The notes: generated from the letters alone by a model not told the origin. DNA of 64,000 bases from Mangrovimicrobium sp048323675 (GCF_048323675.1 NZ_JBLWFK010000004.1:186001-250000); one strand, 5' to 3'; positions 27,871 through 37,214 are shown, counted from the stretch's first letter. A program made the numbers and translations.

Positions 27871-27907
27871 TTAACGCGGCCTGCCTGAACCGGTGCCGCG
27901 GCGCTGG

Positions 27908-28222
27908 TCAGGCCTGGCGGCGCTCTTTCGACTTCGCCGCCCGCGCCTTGCGCACTTCCTTCGGATCGGCAATCAGCGGGCGGTAGATTTCCACCCGGTC
28001 GCCCTCGCGCAGCACCTGTGTCGGCGCCACCGCCTTGCCGAATACGCCGAGCTTGGCGTTCTCGAGGTCGACCCCTTCAAACTTCTGCGTCACCCCGGAC
28101 TGTCGCGCGGCTTCCAGCGCCGTCGTGCCTTCCGCAACGCTCAGGCTGATAATGGCCTGCTTGCCCGGCAGGGCATAGGCCACTTCGACATTGATAGTGC
28201 CCGGCTCACTCATGGGGCTCAA
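27908..28222 (-). CDS. rnfH: RnfH family ubiquitin-like protein
   Basis: 104 residues (101 from the ATG at 28213). Beta-grasp protein recognised by INVEVAYALPGKQAIISLSVAEGTTALEAARQSG and VLREGDRVEIYRPLIADPKEVRKARA. Often annotated as the antitoxin-like partner (PasI) of RatA/PasT, but the role is poorly defined. Start overlaps the ratA stop by 4 nt. Confidence 0.93.
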   Translation of the reverse strand: MSPMSEPGTINVEVAYALPGKQAIISLSVAEGTTALEAARQSGVTQKFEGVDLENAKLGVFGKAVAPTQVLREGDRVEIYRPLIADPKEVRKARAAKSKERRQA

Positions 28223-28650
28223 CCGTACAGCTGGCGCGCGCGTTTTTCCACCGCGCCGACCAGGTTATCGGATACCGAATCGAACAGGCGCGCCGCGGCA
28301 ACCCCGAGCAGCGCGCTGCTGATGCTGAACTCCAGTTCCAGGCTGACCTTGCAGGCCTGCTCCCCCAGCGACAGGAACTCCCAGTTGCCGTGGAAGCGCT
28401 CGAAGGGGCCATCCACCAGTTCCAGCGAAATGTGGCGTGCATCCAGCAGGCGGTTGCGGGTGGAAAAGCTCTGCCTGACGGGCCCCTTGGCCAGGTCCAG
28501 TCGCGCCTCGATGAGATCCGCTTCCCGGCGCAATATCTGCGCGCCCACGCAGCCGTCCATATACGCGGGGTAGGCCTCGACATCGTTGACGAGGTCGAAT
28601 ATCTGCTGCGCCGGATACGGTAACAGGGCGCTGCGGTGAATGCGTGTCAT
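28219..28650 (-). CDS. ratA: RatA/PasT family protein (START-like, coenzyme Q-binding COQ10 type)
   Basis: 143 residues. Helix-grip fold family with IHRSALLPYPAQQIFDLVNDVEAYPAYMDGCVGAQILRRE. E. coli RatA was described as a 50S-binding translation inhibitor, and homologues are linked to ubiquinone function; which role holds here cannot be told. Coupled to rnfH. In E. coli and Pseudomonas ratA lies next to smpB; here a symporter gene has been inserted between them. Confidence 0.93.
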   Translation of the reverse strand: MTRIHRSALLPYPAQQIFDLVNDVEAYPAYMDGCVGAQILRREADLIEARLDLAKGPVRQSFSTRNRLLDARHISLELVDGPFERFHGNWEFLSLGEQACKVSLELEFSISSALLGVAAARLFDSVSDNLVGAVEKRARQLYG

Positions 28651-28660
28651 CGGAAACTCT

Positions 28661-30025
28661 TCACTGAACCAGGCCCGCCACCAGCATCAACACCAGCGCG
28701 GGGGGCGTAATATAGCGCAGGACCCAGCGCCAAAGCGAGAACTGGGCCCGCGACTCCCGGCCGAGGCAGCGGCGCAACTGTTCCGGCCGCAGGCCCCAGC
28801 CCACCAGCACGGCGATCAGCAGCGCTATCAGTGGCAGCATGATGCCCGCCGCCAGGTAATCGATACGCCCGAGCAGGTTTTGCCAGCCATTCCAGCCGTA
28901 CTCGCTCATGGACGCGGCGATCACCCAGCCGAGGCCCCAAACCAGCAGCGCCGCCGTCGCTGCCGCGGCGACGCGACCCAGGCGCAGGTATTGCTGGAGC
29001 AGGGTCACCAGGGGCTCCAGCAGCGCAGCGGCGGCACCCAGGCAGGCCATCGCCATCAGGGCGAAGAACAACACGCCAATGAACTCGCCCTGGCCGAGGT
29101 TGCCGTAGGCGTAAGGCGCGCCAATGAACAGCAGACCGGGGCCACCTGCGGGCAGCAGGTTGCTGGCGAGAATTACCGGCATGATGGCAATGCCGGCCAG
29201 CAGGGCCAGCAGGGTATCGAACAGCGCCACGGCCATGACCGAGCGCCCGAGCGGTATCTGTGCCGGGGCATAGGCTCCGAACACCAGCACGGCGCCGACG
29301 CCGGTGCCCAGGGACAGCAGCGCGTGGCCGAGCGCCGCCAGCACTGCTTCCAGGTTGAAATCCGCCAGCCGCGTGTTGAACAGGAAGTTGTGCGCGGCGG
29401 CGAGATCGCCGTTGTCGAACGCGAAGCCCACCAGCACCGCCAGCAGGGTCACCATCAACGGCACCAACAGCCAGGCCAGCGCCCCCAGGCCGCGCCGCAC
29501 ACCGGCCGCCAGTACTCCGCCAAGGAGCGCGGCGAACACCGTGAGCCAGCGAATCTGCATGGCGGTATCCTCGATCAGGTCGCTGAAGCGATCCGCCACT
29601 TCCGGCACGCTGGCGGCGGCGAAGACCTCGCCGCGGAAGAGGTTGAGATAGGCGAGACTCCAGGCGGCGACGACCGACTGGCAGGCGGCCAGCAGCACGC
29701 CGGTCAGCGCCATCAGCAGGCCCAGCCACATCCAGTGGCGGGAGGCGCCGGCGTCCTCCGCTGCAACCCGGATGGCCCGGATCGGGGCGGCCCGGCCCAG
29801 GCCGCCGAGGACCGCTTCAGCGCAGCAAACGGGAACCGCCACCAGAAACAGGCTGAGGACATAGGACAGCATGAATGCGGCGCTGCCGTAATTGCCCAGC
29901 AGCCAGGCAAAGCGCCATAGCGTGCCCAGTCCGACCGAGGCCGCCGCCAGCGCCAGTACGAATGTCGTGCGGCTCTGCCATCCGGGAAGCACTGCCTGTA
30001 CAGCTGCAGTCACAGCATAATCCAC
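28661..30025 (-). CDS. Sodium-dependent transporter, neurotransmitter:sodium symporter (NSS/SNF) family
   Basis: 454 residues with about 11-12 hydrophobic helices. The N-terminus TTFVLALAAASVGLGTLWRFAWLLGNYGSAAFMLSYVLSLFLVAVPV is the NSS TM1-TM2 signature with the unwound region VGLGTLWRF. LeuT-fold importers of this family bring in amino acids or related solutes with Na+; the substrate cannot be read from sequence. It lies 10 nt upstream of ratA on the same strand and is divergent from smpB. Confidence 0.92.
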   Translation of the reverse strand: MDYAVTAAVQAVLPGWQSRTTFVLALAAASVGLGTLWRFAWLLGNYGSAAFMLSYVLSLFLVAVPVCCAEAVLGGLGRAAPIRAIRVAAEDAGASRHWMWLGLLMALTGVLLAACQSVVAAWSLAYLNLFRGEVFAAASVPEVADRFSDLIEDTAMQIRWLTVFAALLGGVLAAGVRRGLGALAWLLVPLMVTLLAVLVGFAFDNGDLAAAHNFLFNTRLADFNLEAVLAALGHALLSLGTGVGAVLVFGAYAPAQIPLGRSVMAVALFDTLLALLAGIAIMPVILASNLLPAGGPGLLFIGAPYAYGNLGQGEFIGVLFFALMAMACLGAAAALLEPLVTLLQQYLRLGRVAAAATAALLVWGLGWVIAASMSEYGWNGWQNLLGRIDYLAAGIMLPLIALLIAVLVGWGLRPEQLRRCLGRESRAQFSLWRWVLRYITPPALVLMLVAGLVQ

Positions 30026-30107
30026 TGTTTTATCATGGGCTTAGAGTGCCCGAGGCGGGCCGCGCAGAAAAGAGCAAGATTACCGTTTCAGCGCGCGCGG
30101 TGAACCG

Positions 30108-30113
30108 TATAAT
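30108..30113 (+). promoter_or_regulatory. Extended -10 type box immediately upstream of smpB
   Basis: TATAAT begins 13 nt before the smpB ATG, with TTTCAG about 16 nt further upstream as a weak -35. A start site 7-8 nt after this box would fall at or near the ATG, predicting a leaderless or very short-leader mRNA. No Shine-Dalgarno sequence is seen. Confidence 0.55.
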
Positions 30114-30120
30114 GCGCGCC

Positions 30121-30600
30121 ATGGCAAAGAAACCGAAAGTCTCCGACAACACCATTGCGCGCAACAAGCGCGCCCGCTTTGACTTCGAGCTGCTCGAGTC
30201 CTTCGAGGCGGGCGTCTCGCTGACCGGCTGGGAAGTGAAAGCGCTGCGCATGGGCAAGGGCAACCTCACCGACTCCTACGTACTGATGAAGAACGGCGAG
30301 GCTTTCCTGCTCGGCGCCCAGATCGTGCCGCTGGACACCGCCTCCACCCACTTTGTGACCGACCCGACCCGCACCCGCAAACTGCTGCTGCACAAGAAGG
30401 AACTGGCACAAATACTGGAAGGGACCTCGCAAAAGGGGCTGACCTGCGTGTGCACCGACCTTTACTGGAAGGGACACCTGGTCAAGGCGCGGATCGCCCT
30501 GGCCCGCGGCAAGAAATCCCACGACAAGCGCGACACCGAGAAAGACCGCGACTGGCAGCGGCAGAAACAGCGTGTAATTCGCGATAACGTCAAACAGTAA
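30121..30600 (+). CDS. smpB: SsrA-binding protein SmpB
   Basis: 159 residues, normal length. It binds tmRNA and delivers it to stalled ribosomes for trans-translation. Family blocks: IARNKRARFDFELLESFEAGVSLTGWEVKALRMGKGNLTDSYV, RTRKLLLHKKE, and the basic tail GKKSHDKRDTEKDRDWQRQKQRVIRDN. I chose the conserved MAKKPKV start. Longer upstream starts would run into the divergent symporter gene. ssrA is not found nearby. Confidence 0.97.
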   Translation: MAKKPKVSDNTIARNKRARFDFELLESFEAGVSLTGWEVKALRMGKGNLTDSYVLMKNGEAFLLGAQIVPLDTASTHFVTDPTRTRKLLLHKKELAQILEGTSQKGLTCVCTDLYWKGHLVKARIALARGKKSHDKRDTEKDRDWQRQKQRVIRDNVKQ

Positions 30601-30877
30601 GCCCGGTTGTTATCAGGCCAGGCGAGCTTAGACAGACTCGGTCTAAAACCCGCCTTGCGGTAAGCTCCCGCGGCTACCATAGTTAAAATGTGGCAGGTAT
30701 TCCTTACCCCCAACGCACACACGGAACGTCCTTGCCACGGGTATACGGTGTTAACCGCAACACTCTCCCATGGAGGAGAGTGCCGGGTGAGGGACCCTGG
30801 CGCGATGCAATTCCCTCACTATAGGCAATACCCCCCCGGCCGCAGTCGATTGCTCCCCGGCAACCGGTTGCGGCTTT
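30601..30877. other. Non-coding gap between convergent smpB and cusA
   Basis: No credible ORF. Two small inverted repeats are visible: TTAGAC/GTCTAA near 30628-30647 and an 8-bp stem CACTCTCC/GGAGAGTG at about 30762-30783. Neither has a good T-run, so they are at best weak terminators for the two convergent transcripts. Confidence 0.45.
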
Positions 30878-33800
30878 CTATTGCTGGTGGCCGGCGTTTT
30901 CCAGCTCCGCGCGTGAATGCTGCTCCACCGGGTGGGCCAGTTCCCAGCGCCGCCACAGCAGGTACACCACCGGAATCACGAAGAGTGTCAGCAGCACGGC
31001 ACTGAGCATCCCCCCCACCATTGGCGCCGCCAGACGGCTCATCACCTCTGCGCCGGTACCACTGCCATGCAGGATCGGCAGCAAGCCGAAAATGGTCGCC
31101 GTCGCCGTCATCAGTACCGGGCGGACCCGGCGGCTGGCACCGGACAACACCGCGGCGTCCAGCGCCGCCCTGTCGCGGGCGGATGCCTCTGTGCTTTCCT
31201 GCAGGTCACGCCAGGCCTGGTCGAGATAGACCAGCATGATCACACCGGTCTCTACCGCCACCCCGGCCAGCGCAATCACACCTACCCCCACGGCGATCGA
31301 CAGGTTGTAATCCAGCAGGTAAAGCAGCCAGACACTGCCGACCAGGGCCAGCGGCAGGCAGGCCATCAGGATCGCCACTGGCGCAAAGCGGCGGAAATTG
31401 AGGTAGAGCAACAGGACGATCAGGCCCAGGGTCAGCGGCACCAGGTAGAGCAGGCGCTCACCGGCGCGCTGCATGTACTCGTACTGGCCGGACCAGCTGA
31501 TGGAGTAGCCCGGGGGCAGGTCCAGCTGCGCGGCCACTGCCGCCTGCGCCGCCTCCACGTAGGAGCCCACATCACTACTGGCGAGATCGACGAAGGTCCA
31601 GCCATTGAGCCGGGCGTTTTCACTCTTGATCCCGGGGGGCCCATCCTCCACCCGCACGCTGGCCACGTCGCCCAGCGCGATGCGCTGCCCCGCCGGGGTG
31701 ATCACCGGCAGCAGGCCCAGTTGTTCCGGCGAGTCGCGGTAGTCCTGCGGGTAGCGCAGGTTGACCGGGTAGCGCTCCAGGCCCTCCACGGTGCGGGTGA
31801 TGTTCACCCCGCCCACTGCACTGGCGATGACCTGCTGGACATCGGCAATGTTCAGGCCGTAGCGCGCTGCCCGCGCCCGGTCGATGTCGACATTGATATA
31901 GCGCCCGCCGGCCACCCGCTCCGAATAGACCGACGCCGTACCGGGCACCTCCGCCAGGATGGTCTCCAGTTGCCTGCCGATGCTTTCGATCACCGCCAGT
32001 TCGGGCCCGGCTACCTTGATGCCCACCGGAGTCTTGATGCCGGTGGCGAGCATATCGATACGGGTCTTGATCGGCATCACCCAGGCGTTGCTCAGCCCGG
32101 GCATCTGTACCAGCTGGTCGAGCTCCGCCTGCAGCGATGCCGTCGTCACCCCTGGCCGCCACTGCTCGCGGGGTTTCAGCTGGATGAAGGTTTCGATCAT
32201 GGTCAGCGGCGCAGGATCGGTGGCGGTCTCCGCCCGGCCGATCTTGCCGAACACTGTCGCCACCTCCGGCACCGTGCGAATCAGCTTGTCGGTCTGTTGC
32301 AGGACCTCCCGCGCCTTGCCGATCGACAGGCCGGGATAGGTGGTGGGCATGTACATCAGGTCGCCCTCGTCCAGCGTGGGCATGAACTCGCTGCCCAGCC
32401 GCGACAGGGGCCACAGACCGCTCAGCACCAGCAGCAGGGCCAGCACCAGCGTGGTCCGCGGCCGCGCCAGCGCCGCCCGCAGGGCCGGCGTGTAAGCGCC
32501 CACCAGCGCCCGGTTGACCGGATTGCGGCCCTCCGCGGGCAGCTTGCCGCGCACACAGTAGCCCATCAGCACCGGCACCAGGGTCACCGCCAGCGCCGCG
32601 GCGGCGCCCATCGCGTAGGTCTTGGTCAGCGCCAGCGGGGTGAACATGCGGCCCTCCTGGGCTTCCAGGGTGAACACCGGGATAAAGCTCACGGTGATGA
32701 TCAGCAGGCTGAAAAACAGTGCCGGGCCGACCTCCGAGGCGGCGGCCGCCACCACCTGCCAGCGGTTGGCGCGGGTGACCTCGGTGCGCGAGTAATGCCG
32801 GTGCAGGTTTTCCACCAGCACGATGGCGCCGTCGATCATCGCGCCGATGGCGATGGCGATGCCGCCGAGTGACATGATGTTGGCGTTCAGGCCCTGCAGG
32901 TACATCACCACGAAGGCCGCGAGAATCCCCACCGGCAGGCTGATCACCGCCACCAGCGAGGAGCGCAGGTGAAACAGGAATACCAGGCAGACCAGCGCCA
33001 CCAGCAGCAATTCCTCGCCCACCTTCTGCCAGAGGTTGCGCACCGCGCGGTCGATAAGGCCGGAGCGATCATAGACCGTTACCAGTTCCACCCCCTCCGG
33101 CAGGCTGCCGCGCAGCTGTTCGAGGCGTTCCCTGACCGCGGCGATGGTCGCGCGGGCGTTCTCGCCATAGCGCATGACCACAATGCCGCCGGTAACCTCG
33201 CCCTCGCCGTCCAGCTCGGCAATACCGCGGCGCATCTGCGGGCCGATATCGATCTCCGCGACGTCCTGCAGCAACAGCGGCGTACCGTTGTCGTTGACCC
33301 CGAGGGGGATATGCCGCAGGTCGTCGAGGCCCTCGATATAACCGGTCGCACGCACCATGTACTCCGCCTCGGCCATCTCCACCACCGAGGCGCCCACCTC
33401 CTGGTTGGCCGCGCGAATGGCATTCTGGATCAGCGACAGCGGAATGCCGTAGGCGCGCAGGCGATCCGGGCTCACCTTCACCTGGTACTGGCGCACCATG
33501 CCGCCCACAGTGGCGACCTCGGACACCCCGGGCACCCCCTGCAGCTCATACTTCAGGAACCAGTCCTGCAGGCTGCGCAACTGGGCGAGGTCGTGCCTGC
33601 CGGTGCGATCCACCAGCGCATAGATATAGACCCAGCCCACGCCGGTGGCATCCGGGCCGAGTTGCGGGCGCGCACTCTCGGGCAGCGAGGGCGCCACCTG
33701 GCTCAGGTATTCCAACACCCGGCTGCGCGCCCAGTAGAGGTCGGTGTCCTCGTCGAAGATCACGTAGACGTAGGAATCCCCAAAGAAGGAAAAACCGCGC

Positions 33801-34045
33801 ACGGTCACAGCGCCGGGCACCGACAGCATGGCGGTGCTCAGCGGATAGGTGACCTGGTCCTCAACGACCTGCGGCGCCTGGCCCGGATAGCTGGTCTTGA
33901 TAATCACCTGCACATCCGAGAGGTCCGGGATGGCGTCCACCGGGGTCTGGCGCAGGGAGAAAATCCCCGCCCCTACCAGGACCAGTGTCGCCAGCAGCAC
34001 CAGCAGGCGATTGGCTATCGACCAGCGAATAATCCCCTCAATCAT
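30878..34045 (-). CDS. cusA: CusA-type copper/silver RND efflux pump, inner-membrane subunit
   Basis: About 1055 residues, with the ATG of MIEGIIRWSIANRLLVLLATL chosen as the conserved start. HME-RND pump: two 6-helix halves and two large periplasmic loops. The helix-4 motif IAIAIGAMIDGAIVLVENLHRH and the box KTRIDMLATGIKTPVGIKVAG match the monovalent-metal (Cu+/Ag+) CusA subgroup rather than CzcA. Met residues expected for the metal relay occur in EFMPTLDEGDLMYM and DML. Its start overlaps the cusB stop by 8 nt. Operon order on the minus strand is cusC-cusB-cusA. Confidence 0.95.
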   Translation of the reverse strand: MIEGIIRWSIANRLLVLLATLVLVGAGIFSLRQTPVDAIPDLSDVQVIIKTSYPGQAPQVVEDQVTYPLSTAMLSVPGAVTVRGFSFFGDSYVYVIFDEDTDLYWARSRVLEYLSQVAPSLPESARPQLGPDATGVGWVYIYALVDRTGRHDLAQLRSLQDWFLKYELQGVPGVSEVATVGGMVRQYQVKVSPDRLRAYGIPLSLIQNAIRAANQEVGASVVEMAEAEYMVRATGYIEGLDDLRHIPLGVNDNGTPLLLQDVAEIDIGPQMRRGIAELDGEGEVTGGIVVMRYGENARATIAAVRERLEQLRGSLPEGVELVTVYDRSGLIDRAVRNLWQKVGEELLLVALVCLVFLFHLRSSLVAVISLPVGILAAFVVMYLQGLNANIMSLGGIAIAIGAMIDGAIVLVENLHRHYSRTEVTRANRWQVVAAAASEVGPALFFSLLIITVSFIPVFTLEAQEGRMFTPLALTKTYAMGAAAALAVTLVPVLMGYCVRGKLPAEGRNPVNRALVGAYTPALRAALARPRTTLVLALLLVLSGLWPLSRLGSEFMPTLDEGDLMYMPTTYPGLSIGKAREVLQQTDKLIRTVPEVATVFGKIGRAETATDPAPLTMIETFIQLKPREQWRPGVTTASLQAELDQLVQMPGLSNAWVMPIKTRIDMLATGIKTPVGIKVAGPELAVIESIGRQLETILAEVPGTASVYSERVAGGRYINVDIDRARAARYGLNIADVQQVIASAVGGVNITRTVEGLERYPVNLRYPQDYRDSPEQLGLLPVITPAGQRIALGDVASVRVEDGPPGIKSENARLNGWTFVDLASSDVGSYVEAAQAAVAAQLDLPPGYSISWSGQYEYMQRAGERLLYLVPLTLGLIVLLLYLNFRRFAPVAILMACLPLALVGSVWLLYLLDYNLSIAVGVGVIALAGVAVETGVIMLVYLDQAWRDLQESTEASARDRAALDAAVLSGASRRVRPVLMTATATIFGLLPILHGSGTGAEVMSRLAAPMVGGMLSAVLLTLFVIPVVYLLWRRWELAHPVEQHSRAELENAGHQQ

Positions 34046-35360
34046 GGTCGTGCGCTCCCGCGTCGCCGTGCTTCTGCATCGCGTCCGGCGCATCCGTGGC
34101 GGCGTGGTTCGCATGCGCATCACTGCTGTGGGCAGCATGCTCCGACGCGGGTTTGCCTGCGCCGCCGGGCACTTCCATGCGCGCGAATTCCGCGCGCCGG
34201 CTGGACTCTGAATCGAGCAGGAACTGGGCGGAAGTCACCACCTCATCACCTTCGCCAATGCCGTCGAGGATTTCCACCAGCTCGCCGCCGTAGCGCCCGG
34301 CGCGCACCGGCACCGCGCGGAAGCGGCCCTCGCCGAGGGCCAGTACCAGCCGCTCGCCTTCGCCGCTGCGGATCAGCGCCTCCCGGGGTACGGCGAGTAC
34401 CGGTTGGTCATCCCCGGCGTGGATGGTCACCTGGGCAAACATGTTCGGCCGCAGCTCCCTGGAATCGTTGGCAAAGCGCAGCCTGACCCGCAGGGTACGG
34501 GTCGCCGGGTCCAGCGAGGGGTAGACGTAATCGACCCTGCCGGACCACTGCTTGCCGGGTATCGATTCCAGCGCCATGGTCACCGGCAGGCCGCGACGAA
34601 TGCGCGCGGCCTGGCGCTCGAAGACTTCCGCCTCGACCCAGACTTCATCCAGGGCGGCTATCGCCATCAGCGTGTCCCGCGGGCCGATAAAGAAGCCCTC
34701 GCGGATTTTCAGCGCGTCGACCACCCCGCCACCGGGCGCCAGGTAAGTGACTGTCTGCTGTACCTGGCGCTCGCGCTTCAGGGTCTCGATAAAGGCATCG
34801 CTCAACTGCAGCGCCCGCAAGCGATTCTCCGCCGCGCGCTGCAGGGTGGCATTGTCGCGGCGCAGGGCGAGCAGGAATTCCTCCTGCGCGTTGACCAGTT
34901 CGGGGGAATAGAGATCGTAGAGTGGCTGCCCGGGGGCAACCGGGTCGCCCGCGGCCTTGACGTAGAGCTTTTCAATCCAGCCCTCCACCCGCGGGTGTAC
35001 GTGCACCAGGCGGTCCTCGTCGTACTGCACGTAACCCACCGTGCGGATATCAACCGGCAATATCTCGCGCCGGGCCGGCGCACTGCGCACCCCGAGCTTG
35101 TTGACCACGGCAGGCGAAATTTGCACCGTACCCGCCGGCTGCTGGCTGGCGTACACCGGCACCAGGTCCATACCCATGGGCGACTTGCCCGGCTGGTCGC
35201 GGCGGTAGTTGGGATCCATGGGCGCCACCCAGTACAGCGGCTGCTCCTCCGCGGGTGCGTTGTTTGCCACCGGGTCAGCGGCGGACCAGTGATTGCCCAG
35301 CAAAGCGCCGACGGCCACGCCTGCAGCAAGGACGCCAATCAGTGTGAACGAAGTCTTCAT
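34038..35360 (-). CDS. cusB: CusB-type periplasmic adaptor with His-rich tail
   Basis: 440 residues. N-terminal signal/anchor (1-25), a heavy-metal-binding-like segment YWVAPMDPNYRRDQPGKSPMGMDLVPVY (about 43-70), then the barrel-sandwich and hairpin domains of membrane fusion proteins. The C-terminal ~35 residues contain many His, Asp and Met (HAAHSSDAHANHAATDAPDAMQKHGDAGAHDHD), an extension not needed for the adaptor fold. There is no separate CusF metallochaperone gene, so this tail may supply metal binding. Overlaps cusA by 8 nt and cusC by 4 nt. Confidence 0.93.
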   Translation of the reverse strand: MKTSFTLIGVLAAGVAVGALLGNHWSAADPVANNAPAEEQPLYWVAPMDPNYRRDQPGKSPMGMDLVPVYASQQPAGTVQISPAVVNKLGVRSAPARREILPVDIRTVGYVQYDEDRLVHVHPRVEGWIEKLYVKAAGDPVAPGQPLYDLYSPELVNAQEEFLLALRRDNATLQRAAENRLRALQLSDAFIETLKRERQVQQTVTYLAPGGGVVDALKIREGFFIGPRDTLMAIAALDEVWVEAEVFERQAARIRRGLPVTMALESIPGKQWSGRVDYVYPSLDPATRTLRVRLRFANDSRELRPNMFAQVTIHAGDDQPVLAVPREALIRSGEGERLVLALGEGRFRAVPVRAGRYGGELVEILDGIGEGDEVVTSAQFLLDSESSRRAEFARMEVPGGAGKPASEHAAHSSDAHANHAATDAPDAMQKHGDAGAHDHD

Positions 35361-36706
35361 GCGGCTGGCTCCTCATCATTGGCGGGCTGCAGGTAGTAGT
35401 TGATCCGGGCAATCGACTTGAGCCGCTCCACGTCGAGGGACAGGGCGTCGATATGCGCGTTGAGTTCGTCGATGCGGGCGCGCACCACCTCGGCAAAATC
35501 CCCCGCGTCGTGGGTGTAGGCGGCAAGCGCAGCCTGGGCCTGGTCGCCAATTTCCGGCAACAGGCGGTCGCGGTAGAGTGCGCGGCGCTCTTCCAGTCGC
35601 TGCAGCCGCGACCACTGGCCGAGGAACTCCCCGACCATCCGGCGCAGCGCGAGTGCGCGCTCGGTGCGCACCGCCTCGGCACTGGCCGTCGCCGCCTGCA
35701 CCTGCTTGTCCTGGCGGCTCGCGGAAAACAGCGGCAGGTCAACGGCGACACCGACGGAAAAGAAGTCCGGGCGATCCATCCCCGCGGGATCGTCCTCGCG
35801 ATAGCCGTAGCTGGCGTTCAGGCGCCACTCGGGCCGGTAGCCCTGCTCGGCAATATCGATCCCCGTCTGCGAGGCATCCAGGCGCCGGTCTATCCCCCTG
35901 ATTGCCGGGTGTTGCTGCAACTGCTCGCCCAGGATCACGGGCGACGGGTTGCTGGCAACAGTGGTCAGGTCCGTCCCGGCCAGCGGCAACAGTTGCAGGG
36001 CGGGCAACCCGCTGGCCGGTTCGATCCGCGCCACTGCGGTCGCACCCTCGGCGGGCAGCCACTGGCGCAACCGGGACTGGGCACTCTCGCGCTGTGCCCG
36101 CAGGCTGGCCAGCCGGTCGTCGAGACGGGTCAGTTCCAGCTGGGCGCGCACCAGGTCGTTCTGGCTGGTGCCGCCCAGGGCAGTGGCGTAGCGGGATTCG
36201 GCCACGCTTACCAGCTGCTCGAACAGTTCGCGGTCATCCTCGATCAGGCGGATGGATTCTCGGGCCAGCCAGGCATCGAGCCAGAGCTCGGCTACCGACA
36301 CCGCCACCTGTGCCCGGCGGTCCTGGCGGGTGAAGGGCAGCTCCCGGCCCAGTTCGTCGAACTGGCGCTGACGCAGCTCACGGCTGTCACCGCGCGGCAG
36401 GACCTGGGTTAGACCCACCGTGAACTGGGTCATCGCCTCCTGGTTGAAGTCGAAGGTATCGGTCGGCAGGTTGGCGAATCCCGCGCTCAACAGCGGATCC
36501 GGAAGGCTGCCCGCGGCCTCCCCCTGGGCGACCAGCGCCAGCTCTTTCTGCTTGCTGCCATCGAGCCAGGGATCACTGGCCTGGGCGATCGCCACCGCCT
36601 GTTGCAGTGGTAGTTGGGACCAGGCTGGCCCAGCCTGTACAAGGAGGCCCAGCACCAGCACTGCACAGCGCCGCCGCTGGACGCGATTGTCTGATTGCGT
36701 TTTCAC
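35357..36706 (-). CDS. cusC: CusC-type outer-membrane factor (TolC family)
   Basis: About 449 residues. I prefer the GTG preceding KTQSDNRVQRRRC because it opens a signal peptide (VLVLGLLVQAGPAWS) and has AGGAAG upstream; an ATG 17 codons upstream is less likely. Two OEP repeats with long coiled-coil helices (about 120-230 and 320-430). It forms the outer-membrane duct for the CusBA pump. No lipobox is evident, unlike E. coli CusC. Confidence 0.9.
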   Translation of the reverse strand: MKTQSDNRVQRRRCAVLVLGLLVQAGPAWSQLPLQQAVAIAQASDPWLDGSKQKELALVAQGEAAGSLPDPLLSAGFANLPTDTFDFNQEAMTQFTVGLTQVLPRGDSRELRQRQFDELGRELPFTRQDRRAQVAVSVAELWLDAWLARESIRLIEDDRELFEQLVSVAESRYATALGGTSQNDLVRAQLELTRLDDRLASLRAQRESAQSRLRQWLPAEGATAVARIEPASGLPALQLLPLAGTDLTTVASNPSPVILGEQLQQHPAIRGIDRRLDASQTGIDIAEQGYRPEWRLNASYGYREDDPAGMDRPDFFSVGVAVDLPLFSASRQDKQVQAATASAEAVRTERALALRRMVGEFLGQWSRLQRLEERRALYRDRLLPEIGDQAQAALAAYTHDAGDFAEVVRARIDELNAHIDALSLDVERLKSIARINYYLQPANDEEPAA

Positions 36707-36824
36707 TTTCCCGCTTCCTGTCTGGTAACACACCGGCCACGCGCTTTGCGGTGGCATCAGGTGCCGGCGCGCGGCCGGCGCGGACAGGATTCAGCCGAAA
36801 TTCAGGCGTACCTGTCCCGTGCAG

Positions 36825-37214
36825 TCAGGCAGAGGGGGGACGTTGGGGCGTTTCGCTGTGCGCGCGTGGATGGCTGGGTGTGACTGAACTCAACCAGCTG
36901 GCGGCGGGGGATGTGGCTTCAAACAGGGAAGCCGGTGGCAGCAGTGCATGTATCGCGCAGCTGCCCTTGAGGCACTGATGGCTGTCACAGCAATTGGGGG
37001 ACATTGATCCCTGGTCAGTGTCCGCCATGGCCATGGCGTGGTGGGCTGAGTGGTCCATATCCGCGCTCATCGCTGTCGCGGCGCTGTCTCCCGGCATCGA
37101 CTGGCAGGCAACCGCCTGCCCGGCCAGAGTCTGGCAGAGCAGCAGCAGGGCCAGCAAGCTGGCCAACATTGTGCGCAGGCGCGGCGACATCGCGAATGGT
37201 TTCCTCGGGCTCAC
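36825..37214 (-). CDS. Small secreted His/Met/Cys-rich protein, CopL-like
   Basis: 129 residues (121 from the ATG at 37190). Signal peptide MSPRLRTMLASLLALLLLCQTLAGQAVA, then a segment dense in metal ligands (MSADMDHSAHHAMAMADTDQGSM and CCDSHQCLKGSC), then a Pro/Ser-rich tail. It resembles the poorly characterised CopL family linked to copper operons. It lies upstream of cusCBA in the same direction (about 120 nt gap), so a copper-buffering or regulatory role is likely but not shown. Confidence 0.75.
   Translation of the reverse strand: MSPRKPFAMSPRLRTMLASLLALLLLCQTLAGQAVACQSMPGDSAATAMSADMDHSAHHAMAMADTDQGSMSPNCCDSHQCLKGSCAIHALLPPASLFEATSPAASWLSSVTPSHPRAHSETPQRPPSA

Noticed and set aside
28640..29920. 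Long plus-strand ORF of 426 codons
   Set aside because: It lies antisense to the sodium symporter gene, is dominated by Gln, His, Arg and Ala, and has no family features: a GC-rich shadow frame.
30601..30877. tmRNA gene (ssrA) downstream of smpB
   Set aside because: No tRNA-like ends or tag-peptide reading frame found in the gap; ssrA must be elsewhere.
30917..32872. Plus-strand ORF of 651 codons
   Set aside because: Antisense to cusA, with shadow-type composition and no recognisable motif. The same applies to the antisense ORF at 32969-34486.
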